Assembly: GCF_004005945.1 (NCBI RefSeq)
Contig: NZ_SACS01000030.1
Span: 1 to 42,075 of the forward strand
Direction of reading: 5' to 3'
Length of the DNA: 42,075 nucleotides
Source of the DNA: Rheinheimera riviphila
GTDB lineage: Bacteria > Pseudomonadota > Gammaproteobacteria > Enterobacterales > Alteromonadaceae
Under the pieces are notes generated by a model. It searched no databases and was not told where the DNA came from. It saw nothing but the letters and a program-made list of their open reading frames with translations. Positions within the stretch are counted from its first letter, which is position 1. The number at the start of each line of letters is the position of its first letter. A program made the position numbers and the translations under genes. Below, one piece after another: positions 25,294-33,570 of this stretch.

Positions 25294-26193
25294 ATGGACA
25301 GGTTAAGGGCGTACGAAATATTCATGACCGTGGTCAACAAAGGCAGTTTCAGTAAAGCCGCTGATTTGCTCGATACATCACCGGCGAATGTCACTCGTTA
25401 TATCAATGACTTAGAGGCATATTTGGGTTGCCGGCTGCTCAATCGCAGTTCGCGGAAATTGTCGTTAACCGAAAGCGGCGAAGCCTTATTTGAACGTTGT
25501 AAAACCATCCTGGCCGAAGTTGCCGAAACCGAAGCGCTGGTGTCCTCGGCCGCCATCCAGCCGCGTGGTCGTTTGCGGATCAACGCGCCGCTGAGTTTTG
25601 GCATTTTGCATTTGGCGCCGTTGTGGCCGGATTTCAGCCGCCGCTATCCGGAACTGGAGCTGGATATCACCTTGAATGACCGGGTCGTTGATATCGTGGA
25701 GGAAGGTTATGATTTGGTGATCCGGATCTCCAGAAGTGGCTCGGTTGACCACGCAGCCCGTAAGCTGGCCAGCTCACACAATATTTTATGCGCAGCGCCG
25801 AAGTATTTAAAACAATTCGGTTTCCCACAAACTCCGGCAGAATTGCGTGACCACCAGTGCATTACCTATCTGTACTCTGGTGATGAATGGCGATTCACCG
25901 ACAGCGCCGGCAAAGCGCATCAGGTCAAAGTGAAAGGGAAAATTCATACCAATAATGGTGATACCGCGCGGGCAATGGCGTTGGCTGGTGCCGGAATTAT
26001 CTGGCAACCCGGTTTTTTAATCGGGCCGGATATCGCTTCGGGCGCGCTGGTGCCGTTGTTGCCAGATTATCGATTGCCGGATATTGATGTACTGGCGATG
26101 TACCCAAGTCGTCGCCATCTGAGCGTTAAAGTGCGGGTGTTGGTTGATTATCTGGTGGAGGCTTTTGCTGGGACGCCGCCCTGGGAACGTTAA
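25294..26193 (+). CDS. LysR-family transcriptional regulator (CrgA-like)
   Basis: A 299-residue regulator. The N-terminal helix-turn-helix runs from MDRLRAYEIFMTVVNKGSFS through AADLLDTSPANVTRYINDLE to RSSRKLSLTESG (residues about 1-60). The periplasmic-binding-like effector domain follows from about residue 90 (GRLRINAPLSFG, LELDITLNDRVVDIVEEGYDLVIRI). AGGAG lies 6 nt before the ATG. It sits between two SDR genes, one divergent and one convergent. A shared TTCA/TGAA box suggests it controls itself and the second SDR. The effector is unknown. Confidence 0.92.
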   Translation: MDRLRAYEIFMTVVNKGSFSKAADLLDTSPANVTRYINDLEAYLGCRLLNRSSRKLSLTESGEALFERCKTILAEVAETEALVSSAAIQPRGRLRINAPLSFGILHLAPLWPDFSRRYPELELDITLNDRVVDIVEEGYDLVIRISRSGSVDHAARKLASSHNILCAAPKYLKQFGFPQTPAELRDHQCITYLYSGDEWRFTDSAGKAHQVKVKGKIHTNNGDTARAMALAGAGIIWQPGFLIGPDIASGALVPLLPDYRLPDIDVLAMYPSRRHLSVKVRVLVDYLVEAFAGTPPWER

Positions 26194-26200
26194 AACACAG

Positions 26201-26234
26201 CGCCACACATCACCATAAATGGCGCCGTGTGGCG
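26201..26234. terminator. Hairpin between convergent LysR and SDR genes
   Basis: CGCCACAC (26201-26208) pairs perfectly with GTGTGGCG (26227-26234) around an 18-nt loop. The position between convergent genes suggests a bidirectional terminator; no long T-run is present. Confidence 0.5.
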
Positions 26235-26256
26235 GTAATCCGGTCTGCTTAGGCTG

Positions 26257-27006
26257 TTATAGCTGGCTCATCCCACCATCGATAATCAGTTCAGTGCCGA
26301 CGATAAACGCCGATTCAGCAGACGACATAAACAATACGGCACTGGCCAGTTCTTCGGGCGTGCCAAATCGTTTGAGCGGGATCTGCGCCTGAATCGCCGC
26401 GGCCATCTGTTCCAGCTGCGCAGATTCCATGCCAAGGCGGCCATACAGCGGCGTCGCGACAGGACCCGGACTCACCACGTTAACCCGCACACCCAGCGGC
26501 AACAATTCTGCCGACAACGTTTTCGCCAAAGAGATCAGCGCCGCTTTGCTGGCGGCATAAACCGATGATGAAGGCATGCCGATATGCGCATTAATCGAGC
26601 CATTCAGCACAATGGCGGCGCCAGGATTCAGCAGCGGCGTCAGCGCCTGAATGGTGAAGTAGGCTCCTTTGACATTCACGTTAAAGGTTTGGTCCCACAG
26701 CGCTTCATCGATATCAGCAAAAGCCGCAAACTTCGCGACACCGGCATTGATAAAGATCGCGTCCAGCCGGATGTCTTGTTCGCGCAGCAGTTGCGCCAAC
26801 ACCTTGGATGCTTTGATGTCACCCTGATCATTTTGCAGCGCGATAGCATTGGGTCCAAGCAGCGTTTTGGCTTGATCTAAAGTCGTCTGATCCCGCCCGG
26901 TGATCACTACACGTGCGCCTTCTCTGGCATATTGCAAGGCTGTCGCCAGACCAATACCACTGTTGCCGCCGGTGACTAATACAGTTTTGTTTGCAAAACG
27001 ATTCAT
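26257..27006 (-). CDS. SDR-family oxidoreductase
   Basis: A 249-residue classical SDR. VTGGNSGIGLATALQYAREG is the cofactor motif, FINAGVAKF the NNAG-like motif (Asn-Ala-Gly kept, first Asn changed to Ile), and NGSINAHIGMPSSSVYAASKAAL carries Ser and YxxxK. It ends LIIDGGMSQL. AGGAG precedes the ATG. It is convergent with the LysR gene, and a copy of the LysR-type box lies 145 bp upstream. The substrate is unknown. Confidence 0.87.
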   Translation of the reverse strand: MNRFANKTVLVTGGNSGIGLATALQYAREGARVVITGRDQTTLDQAKTLLGPNAIALQNDQGDIKASKVLAQLLREQDIRLDAIFINAGVAKFAAFADIDEALWDQTFNVNVKGAYFTIQALTPLLNPGAAIVLNGSINAHIGMPSSSVYAASKAALISLAKTLSAELLPLGVRVNVVSPGPVATPLYGRLGMESAQLEQMAAAIQAQIPLKRFGTPEELASAVLFMSSAESAFIVGTELIIDGGMSQL

Positions 27007-27150
27007 ATAAAACTCCTCAGATTGGTTTGGTTCGGCTGTCGCATGCTCTATTGTTGCTGGCTCGGCCGGTTCATTTCATCCGGCGCTTGCCGTGGACATA
27101 AGATAAGAGCTTAGGAAATATCAAACAAACCCCAGAATGTTGATGATTAG

Positions 27151-27165
27151 TTCAGCTTTTATGAA
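27151..27165. promoter_or_regulatory. Second copy of the candidate LysR-type box
   Basis: TTCAGCTTTTATGAA is identical to 25265-25279, with one flanking base conserved on each side. It lies 145 bp upstream of the minus-strand SDR gene and just before a REPIN. The remaining 27007-27374 gap shows no gene. Confidence 0.4.
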
Positions 27166-27169
27166 TGAA

Positions 27170-27260
27170 GGTGGCGAGTCGCCCCCTACGGTTGGTTTTT
27201 AACAGCTCAATATTCGGCGCCAAAGGTAGGGCGTACTCACCGCGTCAGCGGCAGTACGCC
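27170..27260. repeat. REPIN: head-to-head pair with one truncated REP
   Basis: The left REP (27170-27189) has lost its outer half and keeps GGCGAGTCGCCCCCTAC. The right REP (27226-27260) is complete. The 36-bp spacer (27190-27225) matches the spacer at 24291-24326 at 33 of 36 positions. Confidence 0.8.
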
Positions 27261-27374
27261 GGGGGAATCCAAATGAACGTAACTCCGATCATTTTGGTTG
27301 TCGGCATTGTTCGTCATTACAGTCAGCGCTAACATTTGTACTCACGTATGTCAGGAGTACTACTGGAGTACGAT

Positions 27375-27659
27375 ATGGACACCCGCATTCAATTTCGTGT
27401 TGATGACGAAACCAAACGTTTAGCGCAGCAAATGGCCGAAAGTCAGGGCCGGACGCTGAGCGATGCCTGTCGTGAACTGACTGAGCAACTGGCAGCGCAA
27501 CAACGCAAAATCCTGGCGCAGGACGCTTGGTTAACTGAACAAGTGGATCAAGCTTTTGCCAGATTAGCTGCGGGGGAAACTAGCTTTGTTGACCATCAGA
27601 GTGCAAAAAACCGGATGGCCGAACAGAAAGCGAAAATCCGCAACCGGCACGCCAAATGA
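27375..27659 (+). CDS. RelB/DinJ-like antitoxin
   Basis: A 94-residue protein starting MDTRIQFRVDDETKRLAQQM, the RHH segment of RelB/DinJ antitoxins, followed by a Gln/Ala-rich helical tail. ATG 27375 is chosen because the family domain begins there; the frame extends to 27336 without a better ribosome site. Its stop overlaps a toxin start (ATGA), the normal operon layout, but that toxin is broken. The antitoxin may persist as an orphan. Confidence 0.78.
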   Translation: MDTRIQFRVDDETKRLAQQMAESQGRTLSDACRELTEQLAAQQRKILAQDAWLTEQVDQAFARLAAGETSFVDHQSAKNRMAEQKAKIRNRHAK

Positions 27660-27876
27660 TTTTCTGGGAAGAAAGATCGCTACAACACCGCGAGCAAATC
27701 TTTGAATTTCTTATCAAGTGAACCCGGTTGCCGCTGAAAAAACCGATGACCTGATTGAAGCCAAAGTTGAACATTTGCTGCAATATCCAATGCTGGGCGT
27801 GCAACGTGCAGGTATGCGCGGTCGGCTTTTGATCATTCCGGAGATCTCAATGGTCGTGGTGTATTGGGTTGATTGA
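27656..27876 (+). pseudogene. Broken RelE/ParE-type toxin gene
   Basis: The ATG at 27656 overlaps the antitoxin stop and reads MIFWEERSLQHREQIFEFL before a TGA at 27719. In another frame from 27721 the family sequence resumes: NPVAAEKTDDLIEAKVEHLL, then YPMLGVQRAGMRGRLLIIPE and VVVYWVD, then TGA at 27874. A frameshift near 27715-27720 plus loss of the usual C-terminal strand makes the toxin almost surely inactive. Confidence 0.8.
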
Positions 27877-27960
27877 GCCAAAAATCCCTTTAAAAACAAC
27901 CCTCCGACAAAGTTACCCAAAACAGGCCTTTACTTTCGCCCTGCATTTGATTTATTAATA

Positions 27961-27977
27961 TTGTAATACAATACTTT
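27961..27977 (+). promoter_or_regulatory. Perfect operator and -10 of the PEP-CTERM/arabinanase unit
   Basis: TTGTAATACAA (27961-27971) is a perfect palindrome around its central A, extended to ATTGTAATACAAT. TACTTT (27972-27977) follows directly as a possible -10. This is the best single copy of the operator family. Confidence 0.62.
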
Positions 27978-27983
27978 TAATGG

Positions 27984-28240
27984 TGGGTTTTGCTAAATTG
28001 GCAAAGCCGCCCTGAGGTTGTGGCCGTTTTCCTGTGAGTTGTTGTGCTCTTGCCTGTTGTTGGCCGGATCGCCTGGAGATGTTGTGGCCTAAGGACTTCA
28101 GAAGTCTGTTCGAAGAGGAGATCCACCCTTTGATCCGCCATTTGAACCAACACCGGTGTTTGCGCGCCGGTGCATAAAATCTGCGTTTAAGCAGAACAAC
28201 AAAGCTGCCAGCCTGACTGGCCGCACGACAGGAGAGCACG
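27984..28240 (+). other. Long 5' leader of the PEP-CTERM/arabinanase message
   Basis: About 255 nt separate the predicted transcript start from the first gene. GGTTTTGC (27986-27993) pairs with GCAAAGCC (28001-28008) near the 5' end. Smaller stems follow: GACTT-cag-AAGTC and CACCGG...CCGGTG. An 11-codon frame from ATG 27980 encodes MVGFAKLAKPP, without a clear ribosome site. No known riboswitch was recognised. Confidence 0.35.
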
Positions 28241-28891
28241 ATGAACAAAGCATCTTTACGCTGCTGGTTGCCGTTATTGCTGGGATTCAGCGGTTTCAGC
28301 CAGGCCAGCATTCTCAATCCGGATTTTAGTCAGGGGTTTGAGCATTGGCAGGCGCAAGTCAGCCAGTTTGATCCGGCAGCCAATGAGTCTTCGGCTCAAA
28401 GTGGCAGTATCGCGGGCTTGTTTCCGGAAAGTTTTAGTCTGGCGGGCAATAGCCTGACGCTTAGCACCGCTTATCAGCAAGATTTAGAAAACTGGAGCCT
28501 GGTGTTATTTCAGGATCTGCAATTTGATGTGCTCGCGAGTGGTCAAAGCCTGTGGTTGTCGCTGAGCGTGTTGTCCTGGCTTAGCAGCGCTGATGATTTT
28601 TATTTTGCCCAGCTGCGTGACCTTGCCACCGATGACGTGCTGGATTTAACCGCTGGCGGCAGCTTTGACATCAGTAGTTGGACAGGTCGGGCGTTGACGC
28701 TGGAATTTGGCTTGCAGGATAACGATTTTCAGCTCGGTGATATGTTGACCGTCAGCGATTTAAATCTACGCATAGCCAACAACGCAGTGCCAGCACCAGC
28801 GACAGCGTTGTTATTGCTGCCGGCGTTATGGCTGCTGCGTCGTGGCGGTGTCGGCTCCGCAGTTGGTGCAGTGCAGGAGCAACAATCATGA
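28241..28891 (+). CDS. PEP-CTERM-like sorted exported protein
   Basis: A 216-residue protein with a signal peptide (residues about 1-23, ending SQAS). A beta-rich body begins ILNPDFSQGFEHWQAQV, reminiscent of carbohydrate-binding jelly-roll domains. The C-terminal tripartite tail is VPAPATALLLLPALWLLRRGG: a PxPAT motif, a membrane segment and basic residues. This is the layout recognised by exosortase/archaeosortase-type enzymes. AGGAG precedes the ATG. The stop overlaps the arabinanase ATG by 4 bp, so both are made together. It may hold or present arabinan at the cell surface (inference). No exosortase gene is in the window. Confidence 0.75.
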   Translation: MNKASLRCWLPLLLGFSGFSQASILNPDFSQGFEHWQAQVSQFDPAANESSAQSGSIAGLFPESFSLAGNSLTLSTAYQQDLENWSLVLFQDLQFDVLASGQSLWLSLSVLSWLSSADDFYFAQLRDLATDDVLDLTAGGSFDISSWTGRALTLEFGLQDNDFQLGDMLTVSDLNLRIANNAVPAPATALLLLPALWLLRRGGVGSAVGAVQEQQS

Positions 28892-31800
28892 TCCAGCCAT
28901 TACAAAAATTTTGGCTCAGCCTGCTGTTGACACCGCTGGCTTTGGCCGCAGCCTTGAACAGCCCTCAGGCGCATGCCAACTGGCAACTGGCGCCTGAAGC
29001 AAAAATAAGCCAAGGTGCCAAAGTAGCGGTGCGTAATGTGGGTTATTACACCGACAATAAAATTACTTTAACGCCGGTGCCGACAGCGCCGCTGCGCCTG
29101 GTGGTGCTAAACAGCAGTTACGCCGTCACCAATGCTGATGGTTTGGACGAAAGCGGCCGGCCCTATTTTCAGGTGACCGATATCGCCAAAGCGGTGCGGA
29201 TTTATTTCGCCAATAGCCGTGGTGCTTTTAGTTACAGCACTGCGCTTTATCAGCAGCAAGACCCGAACCAGCCGGATCCAACCCTGGCCGGGCCAGTGAA
29301 TTATCAAAATGCTTCAGTGCATGACCCATCGGTGATCCGGCTCGACGACGGCCAGTTTTATGTATTTGGCTCGCATTTAGCTGCGGCGAAAAGCCCGGAT
29401 TTACTGAACTGGACCAAAATTTCCGATGGCGTCGATAACAACAATCCGCTGTTTGCCACTTACGCCAGCGAAGCGGCTGAAGGCATTGCCTGGTCCGGTG
29501 ACCATATGGGGTCCTGGGCGGCGGATGTCATTCAACTGGCTGATGGGAAATATTATTTTTACTACAACCACTGCGCCTCGCCGGAAAATGGCGAATGTGA
29601 TTCGTCGCGCTCTTACCTCGGTTTAGCCGTTTCCAGCAATATTGAAGGCCCGTATCAAAACTTAGGGTTATTTCTGAAAAGCGGCCATCGCGGCAGTGAA
29701 AACCCTGGCATCGACGGCAACAACTACAACGGCAATATTCACCCCAATGCCATTGATCCGGATGTGTTTTTTGATAAAACCGGCCGCTTGTGGATGGTGT
29801 ATGGGTCATATTCTGGCGGTATTTGGGTGATGGAATTAAGTCCAAGCACCGGTTTCCCGCTGCCAGGCCAGGGTTATGGCACCAAAATTATGGGTGGTTA
29901 TTACAGTGCGATTGAAGGCCCTTACATGCTGTATAGCCCGGAGTCGGATTACTACTACCTGTTTACCTCCTTTGGCGGTTTTGCCCAAAACGATGGTTAC
30001 AACATGCGCATCGCCCGGTCGCGTAATCCACAAGGACCATTCCTGGACGCTGAAGGCCGCAATATGATTGGCGCATCTGGTGGCTGGTCGTCGATTGCAC
30101 CCTTTGGCGTGAAAATCATGGGCGGCCATTTATTTGATGCCCATCCTGGCGATCCGGGCACGGATCACGGTTATATGGCGCCTGGCCATAACTCGGCTTA
30201 CTTTGACGTCGCTACCGGCAAACATCTGTTAATTTTACATACCCGTTTCCCGGATCGTGGTGAAGGCCATGAAATTCGGGTGCATGAAATGTTTGTCAAT
30301 GCCGATGGCTGGTTGGTGGCTTCGCCACATCGTTACACACCGATGCAGGGTGCTAATGTGGTGGACCCAGTGGATGTGCAAGGCGTGTATCAGCTGATCC
30401 TCCATGGCAAAGATATCAACCGCACTGTGCATAAATCGACCTATCTGCGCCTGGAAAACGGTGTAGTGAGCGGCGCTTATAGCGGCAGTTATCAGTTGCT
30501 GGCGGATAATCAGATCAGCTTGCAGTTGGCGGGTGTTGGTACGCTCAAAGGCGTGCTGGCCTGGCAATACAACGAAAACCTGCAGCAATTAGTACCGACT
30601 TTCAGTGCGTTATCAGCAACGGGCGAAGCGGTGTGGGGCAGTCGGTTACCGCCGCAAACCAATGCGCAAGTGCTGCAGGCAGTGTCTGATGCGCTGAATT
30701 TACCAGCTGCAACCACCACCGATTTAACCTTGCCGGTATTGGGGGCGCAAGGCGCACAAATTCTGTGGAGCTCCAGCTCGCCCATGGTGATCAACACCTC
30801 GGGCCGGGTTGAACGCCCTGCTGCCGGAAGTGCGGATCAACAAGTGGTGTTGCAAGCGACGATTTCGCTCGATGGCGCTACTGTGACCAAAACCTTTACG
30901 GTACTGGTCAAAGCCAGAACACCGCTTAATCGCACTGCCTGGTATCGGTTTGAGCAAAACCTTGTCGACAGCACCGGTCGCTTGGCCAATGGCAATGCCA
31001 CCGGCGCCCGTCCTGATAGCAGCGGCACTGTGCAATTTGTCGCCGGTCATGCCGGTTCGGCACTGCAGCTAAATGGCAATAACGGCGTGCGGTTACCCGA
31101 TGGGCTGATTAATAGTTCTGAATACACCGTCTCCCTGTGGTTAAACCCGGCCGCTTTGACCCAGTTCACCACGGCGTTTTTTGGCGCAGCATCGCCGGAT
31201 AACTGGATCAGTCTGGTGCCCAATAGCTGGGATCAAAACACCATGCTGTGGAGTGGCTCGCAAGCCTGGTTTGATGGGAGCGCCGGCATGCGTATTCCGC
31301 TTTTGCAATGGAGTCATGTGGCATTTAGCGTCAAACAAGGCCAATTACGGTTATATATCAACGGCGTGCAGCGTTTTAGCGGCAACAATCTGCGGGACTT
31401 TTTCAGCAATAGCCAAGGCTTGTTTACCTTAGGCATTAATTACTGGGATATCCCATTCCAGGGGCTGATTGATGAATTGGCGATTTATGAAACGGCACTC
31501 ACGGCCGCGGAAATTCAGGCGCTGGATATCGACCGCTTAACCGACGCTCAATTGCTGCAATCGGCAGTCAATCAGCTAGATTTGGGCGACATCAGCGCCG
31601 TTCGTTCGGATTTGGTAATGCCGCGTAGTGGCGCTTATGCTGCCGTGATCGCCTGGCAATCCAGTGATGAAAGCACCATTCATCTGGATGGCAAAGTGGT
31701 GCGTCCTGGTATTGATGAGCCGGATCAGCAAGTGACGTTAACGGCAACGGTGACGCTGAACGGTCAACTGCTGCAGCGTGAGTTTGTGGTGACGGTGCGA

Positions 31801-32439
31801 TCGTTAGCACCGCCGGTACCGGTCGCGCACTTTAGCTTTGACGGGCAAAATCTGTTGGATGCAACCGGCAACTTTGCCAGTGGTAGCAGCACTGCGGCAA
31901 GGCTGGATCAAGCCGGTGGCAGTTTAAGTTATCAGGCGGGTGTGGTTGGCCAGGCGCTGCGTTTGAATGGCAGCTCTGGTGTGCGGTTACCGGATAATCT
32001 GCTGACCGATCATAGCTATACCGTGACGATGTGGTTAAATCCGGAAGCCTTAACCAATTTCAGCACGGCATTTTTTGGTTATGCCAATCTCAGCAGCTGG
32101 ATAAGTGTGGTACCACGCGGTCATGGTGGTGTCGGCGAAAACACCATGCTCTGGTCAGGCACTGCCTGGTATGACGCGGGTATGGGACAACGCATTGCGC
32201 TGAATAGCTGGTCGCATCTGGCGGTGGTGGTGAAAAACGGTGAGTTGACCCTGTACCTCAACGGTCAGCAACGCTTTAGTGGCAACGGTTTCCCGAATGT
32301 ATTTGGCGCAGCCGGGACTAAAGGGTTTGGCCTGGGCGTAAATTTCTGGGATACACCTTATAAAGGTTTGCTCGATGAAGTGCGGATCTATGGCGAGGCG
32401 ATTACCGCCGAGGAAGTGCAGCAACTGTCGCAGCCATAA
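28888..32439 (+). CDS. Large secreted GH43 endo-arabinanase with duplicated Ig-like/LamG modules
   Basis: A 1183-residue secreted enzyme. Signal peptide about 1-31 (ends AHA). N-terminal beta domain about 32-135. GH43 propeller about 140-470: base Asp in VHDPSVIRL, NAIDPDVFFDKTG, acid Glu in YSAIEGPYML, with AKSPDLLNWTKIS typical of Abn2/YxiA-type endo-1,5-arabinanases. A further beta domain about 475-590 follows. Then come two copies of an Ig-like module plus a LamG/concanavalin module (about 593-872 and 885-1183). ATG 28888 overlaps the upstream stop (ATGA) and follows AGGAG. It would cut the arabinan backbone outside the cell, with the repeated modules binding polysaccharide (inference). 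Confidence 0.88.
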   Translation: MIQPLQKFWLSLLLTPLALAAALNSPQAHANWQLAPEAKISQGAKVAVRNVGYYTDNKITLTPVPTAPLRLVVLNSSYAVTNADGLDESGRPYFQVTDIAKAVRIYFANSRGAFSYSTALYQQQDPNQPDPTLAGPVNYQNASVHDPSVIRLDDGQFYVFGSHLAAAKSPDLLNWTKISDGVDNNNPLFATYASEAAEGIAWSGDHMGSWAADVIQLADGKYYFYYNHCASPENGECDSSRSYLGLAVSSNIEGPYQNLGLFLKSGHRGSENPGIDGNNYNGNIHPNAIDPDVFFDKTGRLWMVYGSYSGGIWVMELSPSTGFPLPGQGYGTKIMGGYYSAIEGPYMLYSPESDYYYLFTSFGGFAQNDGYNMRIARSRNPQGPFLDAEGRNMIGASGGWSSIAPFGVKIMGGHLFDAHPGDPGTDHGYMAPGHNSAYFDVATGKHLLILHTRFPDRGEGHEIRVHEMFVNADGWLVASPHRYTPMQGANVVDPVDVQGVYQLILHGKDINRTVHKSTYLRLENGVVSGAYSGSYQLLADNQISLQLAGVGTLKGVLAWQYNENLQQLVPTFSALSATGEAVWGSRLPPQTNAQVLQAVSDALNLPAATTTDLTLPVLGAQGAQILWSSSSPMVINTSGRVERPAAGSADQQVVLQATISLDGATVTKTFTVLVKARTPLNRTAWYRFEQNLVDSTGRLANGNATGARPDSSGTVQFVAGHAGSALQLNGNNGVRLPDGLINSSEYTVSLWLNPAALTQFTTAFFGAASPDNWISLVPNSWDQNTMLWSGSQAWFDGSAGMRIPLLQWSHVAFSVKQGQLRLYINGVQRFSGNNLRDFFSNSQGLFTLGINYWDIPFQGLIDELAIYETALTAAEIQALDIDRLTDAQLLQSAVNQLDLGDISAVRSDLVMPRSGAYAAVIAWQSSDESTIHLDGKVVRPGIDEPDQQVTLTATVTLNGQLLQREFVVTVRSLAPPVPVAHFSFDGQNLLDATGNFASGSSTAARLDQAGGSLSYQAGVVGQALRLNGSSGVRLPDNLLTDHSYTVTMWLNPEALTNFSTAFFGYANLSSWISVVPRGHGGVGENTMLWSGTAWYDAGMGQRIALNSWSHLAVVVKNGELTLYLNGQQRFSGNGFPNVFGAAGTKGFGLGVNFWDTPYKGLLDEVRIYGEAITAEEVQQLSQP
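30664..32437 (+). repeat. Intragenic tandem duplication: two Ig-like plus LamG units
   Basis: Unit 1 (about 30664-31505) and unit 2 (about 31540-32437) encode matching blocks. Examples are VRLPDGLINSSEYTV with VRLPDNLLTDHSYTV, NTMLWSG in both, and LGINYWDIPFQGLIDE with LGVNFWDTPYKGLLDE. Roughly half of the residues agree by eye, so the duplication is old. Confidence 0.8.
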
Positions 32440-32455
32440 GTAACCGAACATATAT

Positions 32456-32466
32456 TTGTATGATAA
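32456..32466 (+). promoter_or_regulatory. Candidate operator upstream of the third GH43 gene
   Basis: TTGTATGATAA is the exact reverse complement of the araB operator. It lies 54 bp before the gene. TATGAT (32459-32464) inside it could serve as -10; no clear -35 is seen. Confidence 0.5.
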
Positions 32467-32519
32467 TTTAAAGGCGCCGAAGCAGATATTTGCCAAGGCG
32501 CCAGTTTCGAGGGAATTTG

Positions 32520-33497
32520 ATGAAAAAGCATTTATGTCGTCTAACCGCAATCGCTGCCATAGTGTTGACGGCTGTCAGCGCACCGCTACATGCCAAAAAT
32601 CCAGTGTTTGATCATGTATTTACCGCAGATCCGGCGGCGATGGTGCATGGCGATACCGTGTATTTATTTACCGGCCACGATGAAGCGCCGCATAACGACA
32701 AATTTTTTGAAATGCATGACTGGTTGTTATTTAGCTCGAAAGATATGAAAACCTGGCAATCCCATGGCGCTGTGTTAAAAGCCACCGATTTTAACTGGGC
32801 TAAAGGCGATGCCTGGGCGGCGCATGCTATTGAACGCAATGGCAAATTTTACTTTTATACCACGGTAAGACACAAAGACGACAAGCCCGGTTTTGCTGTG
32901 GGGGTGGCAGTCGCAGATAGTCCGTTGGGTCCTTATAAAGACGCGATTGGTAAAGCGTTAATCACCAACGAGATGACCACCCAGACTAAAAACGACTGGG
33001 ACGATATCGATCCGGCGGCTTTTATCGACGACGATGGTCAGGCTTATCTGTTTTTTGGCAATAGCGTACCCAAATACGTCAAGTTAAAGGCCAGTATGAC
33101 CGAGTTAGACGGCGAGATTAAAGTCATTGCTTTAAAAGACTTTACCGAAGCCTTGTGGCTACATAAAAAAGATAAAACCTATTATCTTTCATATGCCTGC
33201 GAGTTCCCGGAAAAAATCTGTTATGCCAAAAGTCAAAGCATTCACGGCCCCTGGCAATACGGCGGCATCTTGAATGAAATTGCTGGTAATAGCGAAACCA
33301 ATCACCAGTCGATTATTGAATTCAAAGGCCAATCGTATTTTATTTACCACACCGGCGCTTTGCCGCCTAAAGATGGCCCAAACGGTGAAGAGCCAAGTGG
33401 CGGACGCTTTCGCCGTTCAGTCGCCATCGATCTTTTGCACTATAACCCGGACGGTTCGTTAAAACGGGTGCTCATGACCAGCGAAGGTATTCGCTAA
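32520..33497 (+). CDS. Secreted GH43 glycosidase (arabinosidase/xylosidase type)
   Basis: A 325-residue protein with a signal peptide (MKKHLCRLTAIAAIVLTAVS, cleavage after LHA). It is a single GH43 propeller: catalytic base Asp in VFTADPAAMV, modulating Asp in NDWDDIDPAAFIDDDG, and likely acid Glu in DFTEALWLHKK. GNSETNHQSI forms a later blade. ATG 32520 is chosen because GAGGGA (32509-32514) is correctly spaced; the frame from 32490 would precede the signal peptide. It probably trims arabino-oligosaccharides in the periplasm. The subfamily is uncertain, and xylosidase activity is possible. Confidence 0.87.
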   Translation: MKKHLCRLTAIAAIVLTAVSAPLHAKNPVFDHVFTADPAAMVHGDTVYLFTGHDEAPHNDKFFEMHDWLLFSSKDMKTWQSHGAVLKATDFNWAKGDAWAAHAIERNGKFYFYTTVRHKDDKPGFAVGVAVADSPLGPYKDAIGKALITNEMTTQTKNDWDDIDPAAFIDDDGQAYLFFGNSVPKYVKLKASMTELDGEIKVIALKDFTEALWLHKKDKTYYLSYACEFPEKICYAKSQSIHGPWQYGGILNEIAGNSETNHQSIIEFKGQSYFIYHTGALPPKDGPNGEEPSGGRFRRSVAIDLLHYNPDGSLKRVLMTSEGIR

Positions 33498-33523
33498 AAC
33501 AACCACTTTTAGTAAATAAATCA

Positions 33524-33558
33524 TTGGTTTAAAACTAAAAAATTAAGTTTTAAACCAA
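33524..33558. other. Perfect 13-bp AT-rich hairpin between GH43 and TonB receptor genes
   Basis: TTGGTTTAAAACT (33524-33536) pairs with AGTTTTAAACCAA (33546-33558) without mismatch around a 9-nt loop. It ends 12 bp upstream of the receptor -35 box. There is no clear terminator tail on the plus strand. It could be an mRNA 3' end or a second regulator site. Confidence 0.5.
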
Positions 33559-33570
33559 GTGAATCTTTGA

